From: Oscillospiraceae bacterium | GTDB taxonomy: Bacteria > Bacillota > Clostridia > Oscillospirales > Acutalibacteraceae | Direction: 5' to 3' | Assembly (NCBI GenBank): GCA_902761265.1 | Contig: CACWJV010000191.1 | Coordinates: 1 to 6,135, forward strand | DNA length: 6,135 nt | Shown here: positions 5,547 to 6,135 of the stretch, piece by piece | Numbering within the stretch: position 1 is the stretch's first letter | Layout of the letters: the number at the start of each line of letters is the position of its first letter | The notes under the pieces: model-generated | What the model saw: only the letters and a program-made list of their open reading frames with translations | The model's database searches: none | Told to the model about the DNA's origin: nothing | Program-made: the position numbers and the translations under genes

Positions 5547-5830
5547 AAGGCAGTGCTTTGCCATGAACGGCGGGCGGCGGTTGGGTTCAGCCTCTCCCGT
5601 CAGTGCGCGGAGCGCACTGCCACCCTCCCCATGAAGCTGCGCCGTTCCGTCGCAGCGGGGAGGGCAGGACATACCTTTGAAGCGGTAAACTAAACTTGGA
5701 CACAAGGGAGTGGTTTTTTGGACAGCAAGATCAAATCCGAAGCCCTCTTGCCTTCCCCGCCGGCGGGGAAGGTGGCAGCCCGAAGGGCGCCGGCGGGGAA
5801 GGTGGCAGCCCGAAGGGCTGACGGAAGGGG
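5547..5830. repeat. MITE-like tandem repeat unit, copy 1
   Basis: This unit recurs at 5853-6135. Its core (5592-5830) has inverted ends: CTCTCCCGTCA, a hairpin, then TGCCACCCTCCCC on the left. On the right, the reverse complement reads CCCCTTCCGTCA, a hairpin, then TGCCACCTTCCCC. Internal structures include the hairpin CAGTGCGC-GGA-GCGCACTG (5601-5619). A two-step stem pairs CCCTCCCC (5623-5630) with GGGGAGGG (5657-5664) around GCTGCG/CGCAGC. There is a perfect 22-bp palindrome at 5751-5772 and the hairpin AGCCC-GAA-GGGCT. No transposase is encoded, so a non-autonomous element or structured intergenic repeat is the best description. Confidence 0.8.
5759..5818. repeat. Exact 30-bp tandem duplication inside copy 1
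   Basis: Bases 5759-5788 are repeated identically at 5789-5818. Each half carries the right arm of the 22-bp palindrome and the GCCC-GAA-GGGC hairpin. Copy 2 has only one such segment (from 6094), so the duplication arose after the two units separated, probably by slippage. Confidence 0.92.
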
Positions 5831-5852
5831 TCGCGCGACTGGGCGCGGAGGG

Positions 5853-6135
5853 AAAGGCTGTGCTTTGCCATGAACGGTGCGCGGCGGTTGGGTTCACTCT
5901 CCCGTCACGCGCATTTTACGCTTCGGCCTTACCGTGAATTGCGTGGGCGCGTGCCACCCTCCCCATGAAGCTGCGCCGTTCCGTCGCAGCGGGGAGGGCA
6001 AGGACATACCTTTGAAGTGGTAAACTAAAATTGGATACAAGGGGGTGGTTTTTTGGACAGCAAGATCAAATCCGAAGCCCTCTTGCCTTCCCCGCCGGCG
6101 GGGAAGGTGGCAGCCCGAAGGGCTGACGGAAGGGG
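5853..6135. repeat. MITE-like tandem repeat unit, copy 2 (reaches the window edge)
   Basis: This copy matches copy 1 nearly base for base in three blocks: 5861-5907, 5953-6060 and 6061-6135, at offsets of 305-335 bp. It differs in its first hairpin. The copy 1 stem is replaced by CACGCGC at about 5906-5912 pairing with GCGCGTG at about 5947-5953, with a larger loop inserted. The 22-bp palindrome is at 6086-6107. The window ends exactly at the GGGG that closes copy 1, so a third unit may follow. Confidence 0.8.

Noticed and set aside
5439..5897. Open frames of 95-152 codons in the right-hand repeat block
   Set aside because: They read through hairpins and duplicated segments, lack good ribosome binding sites and give repetitive Pro/Arg/Gly-rich peptides.
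5547..6135. CRISPR array
   Set aside because: Units are about 305 bp with nearly identical interiors. There are no 25-40 bp repeats with unique spacers of even length, and no cas genes.

Overview
The window reads as a chromosomal segment from a Clostridia-class Firmicute, most likely an Oscillospiraceae/Ruminococcaceae-type gut bacterium. The basis is a GC-rich low-GC-phylum gene set, strong AGGAGG-type ribosome binding sites, consensus sigma-A promoters, a DUF4474 protein, a class A-like RNase P RNA, and GC-rich hairpin repeats of a kind common in those genomes. The assignment is an inference from content, not a database match.

Left part (1-2095). A divergent promoter region (1-156) serves an off-window gene to the left and a 164-residue single-pass membrane protein of unknown function (157-651). 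That gene converges on a leftward gene for an exported or membrane-anchored DUF4474 protein (708-1861) across a bidirectional terminator. The DUF4474 gene has a perfect TTGACA-17-TATAAT promoter but carries a one-base frameshift near 1685. Upstream of it is a 26-codon hydrophobic small ORF (1971-2051, minus) with its own ribosome binding site, absent from standard long-ORF lists.

Middle part (2096-4638). cdsA (minus) and a DgkB/YegS-type lipid kinase gene (plus) are divergent across 163 bp. Their products would catalyse consecutive steps: diacylglycerol to phosphatidate, then phosphatidate to CDP-diacylglycerol. The kinase leader holds a long inverted repeat whose right arm contains the ribosome binding site. 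The kinase gene overlaps, tail to tail, a TetR-family regulator gene whose promoter contains a perfect 14-bp palindrome.

Right part (4639-6135). A consensus promoter drives rnpB (RNase P RNA), which ends at a classical terminator. No credible protein-coding gene follows. Instead there are stacked repeats: nine in-phase GGGATTA-type heptamers, eight exact TGTCAC/GTGACA hexamers in 177 bp, a hairpin-rich stretch, and two tandem copies of a MITE-like unit with a period of about 305 bp. In that unit the hairpin stems change sequence between copies but keep base pairing. The second copy runs to the window edge, so the array may continue. This repeat block is the least explained part of the window.
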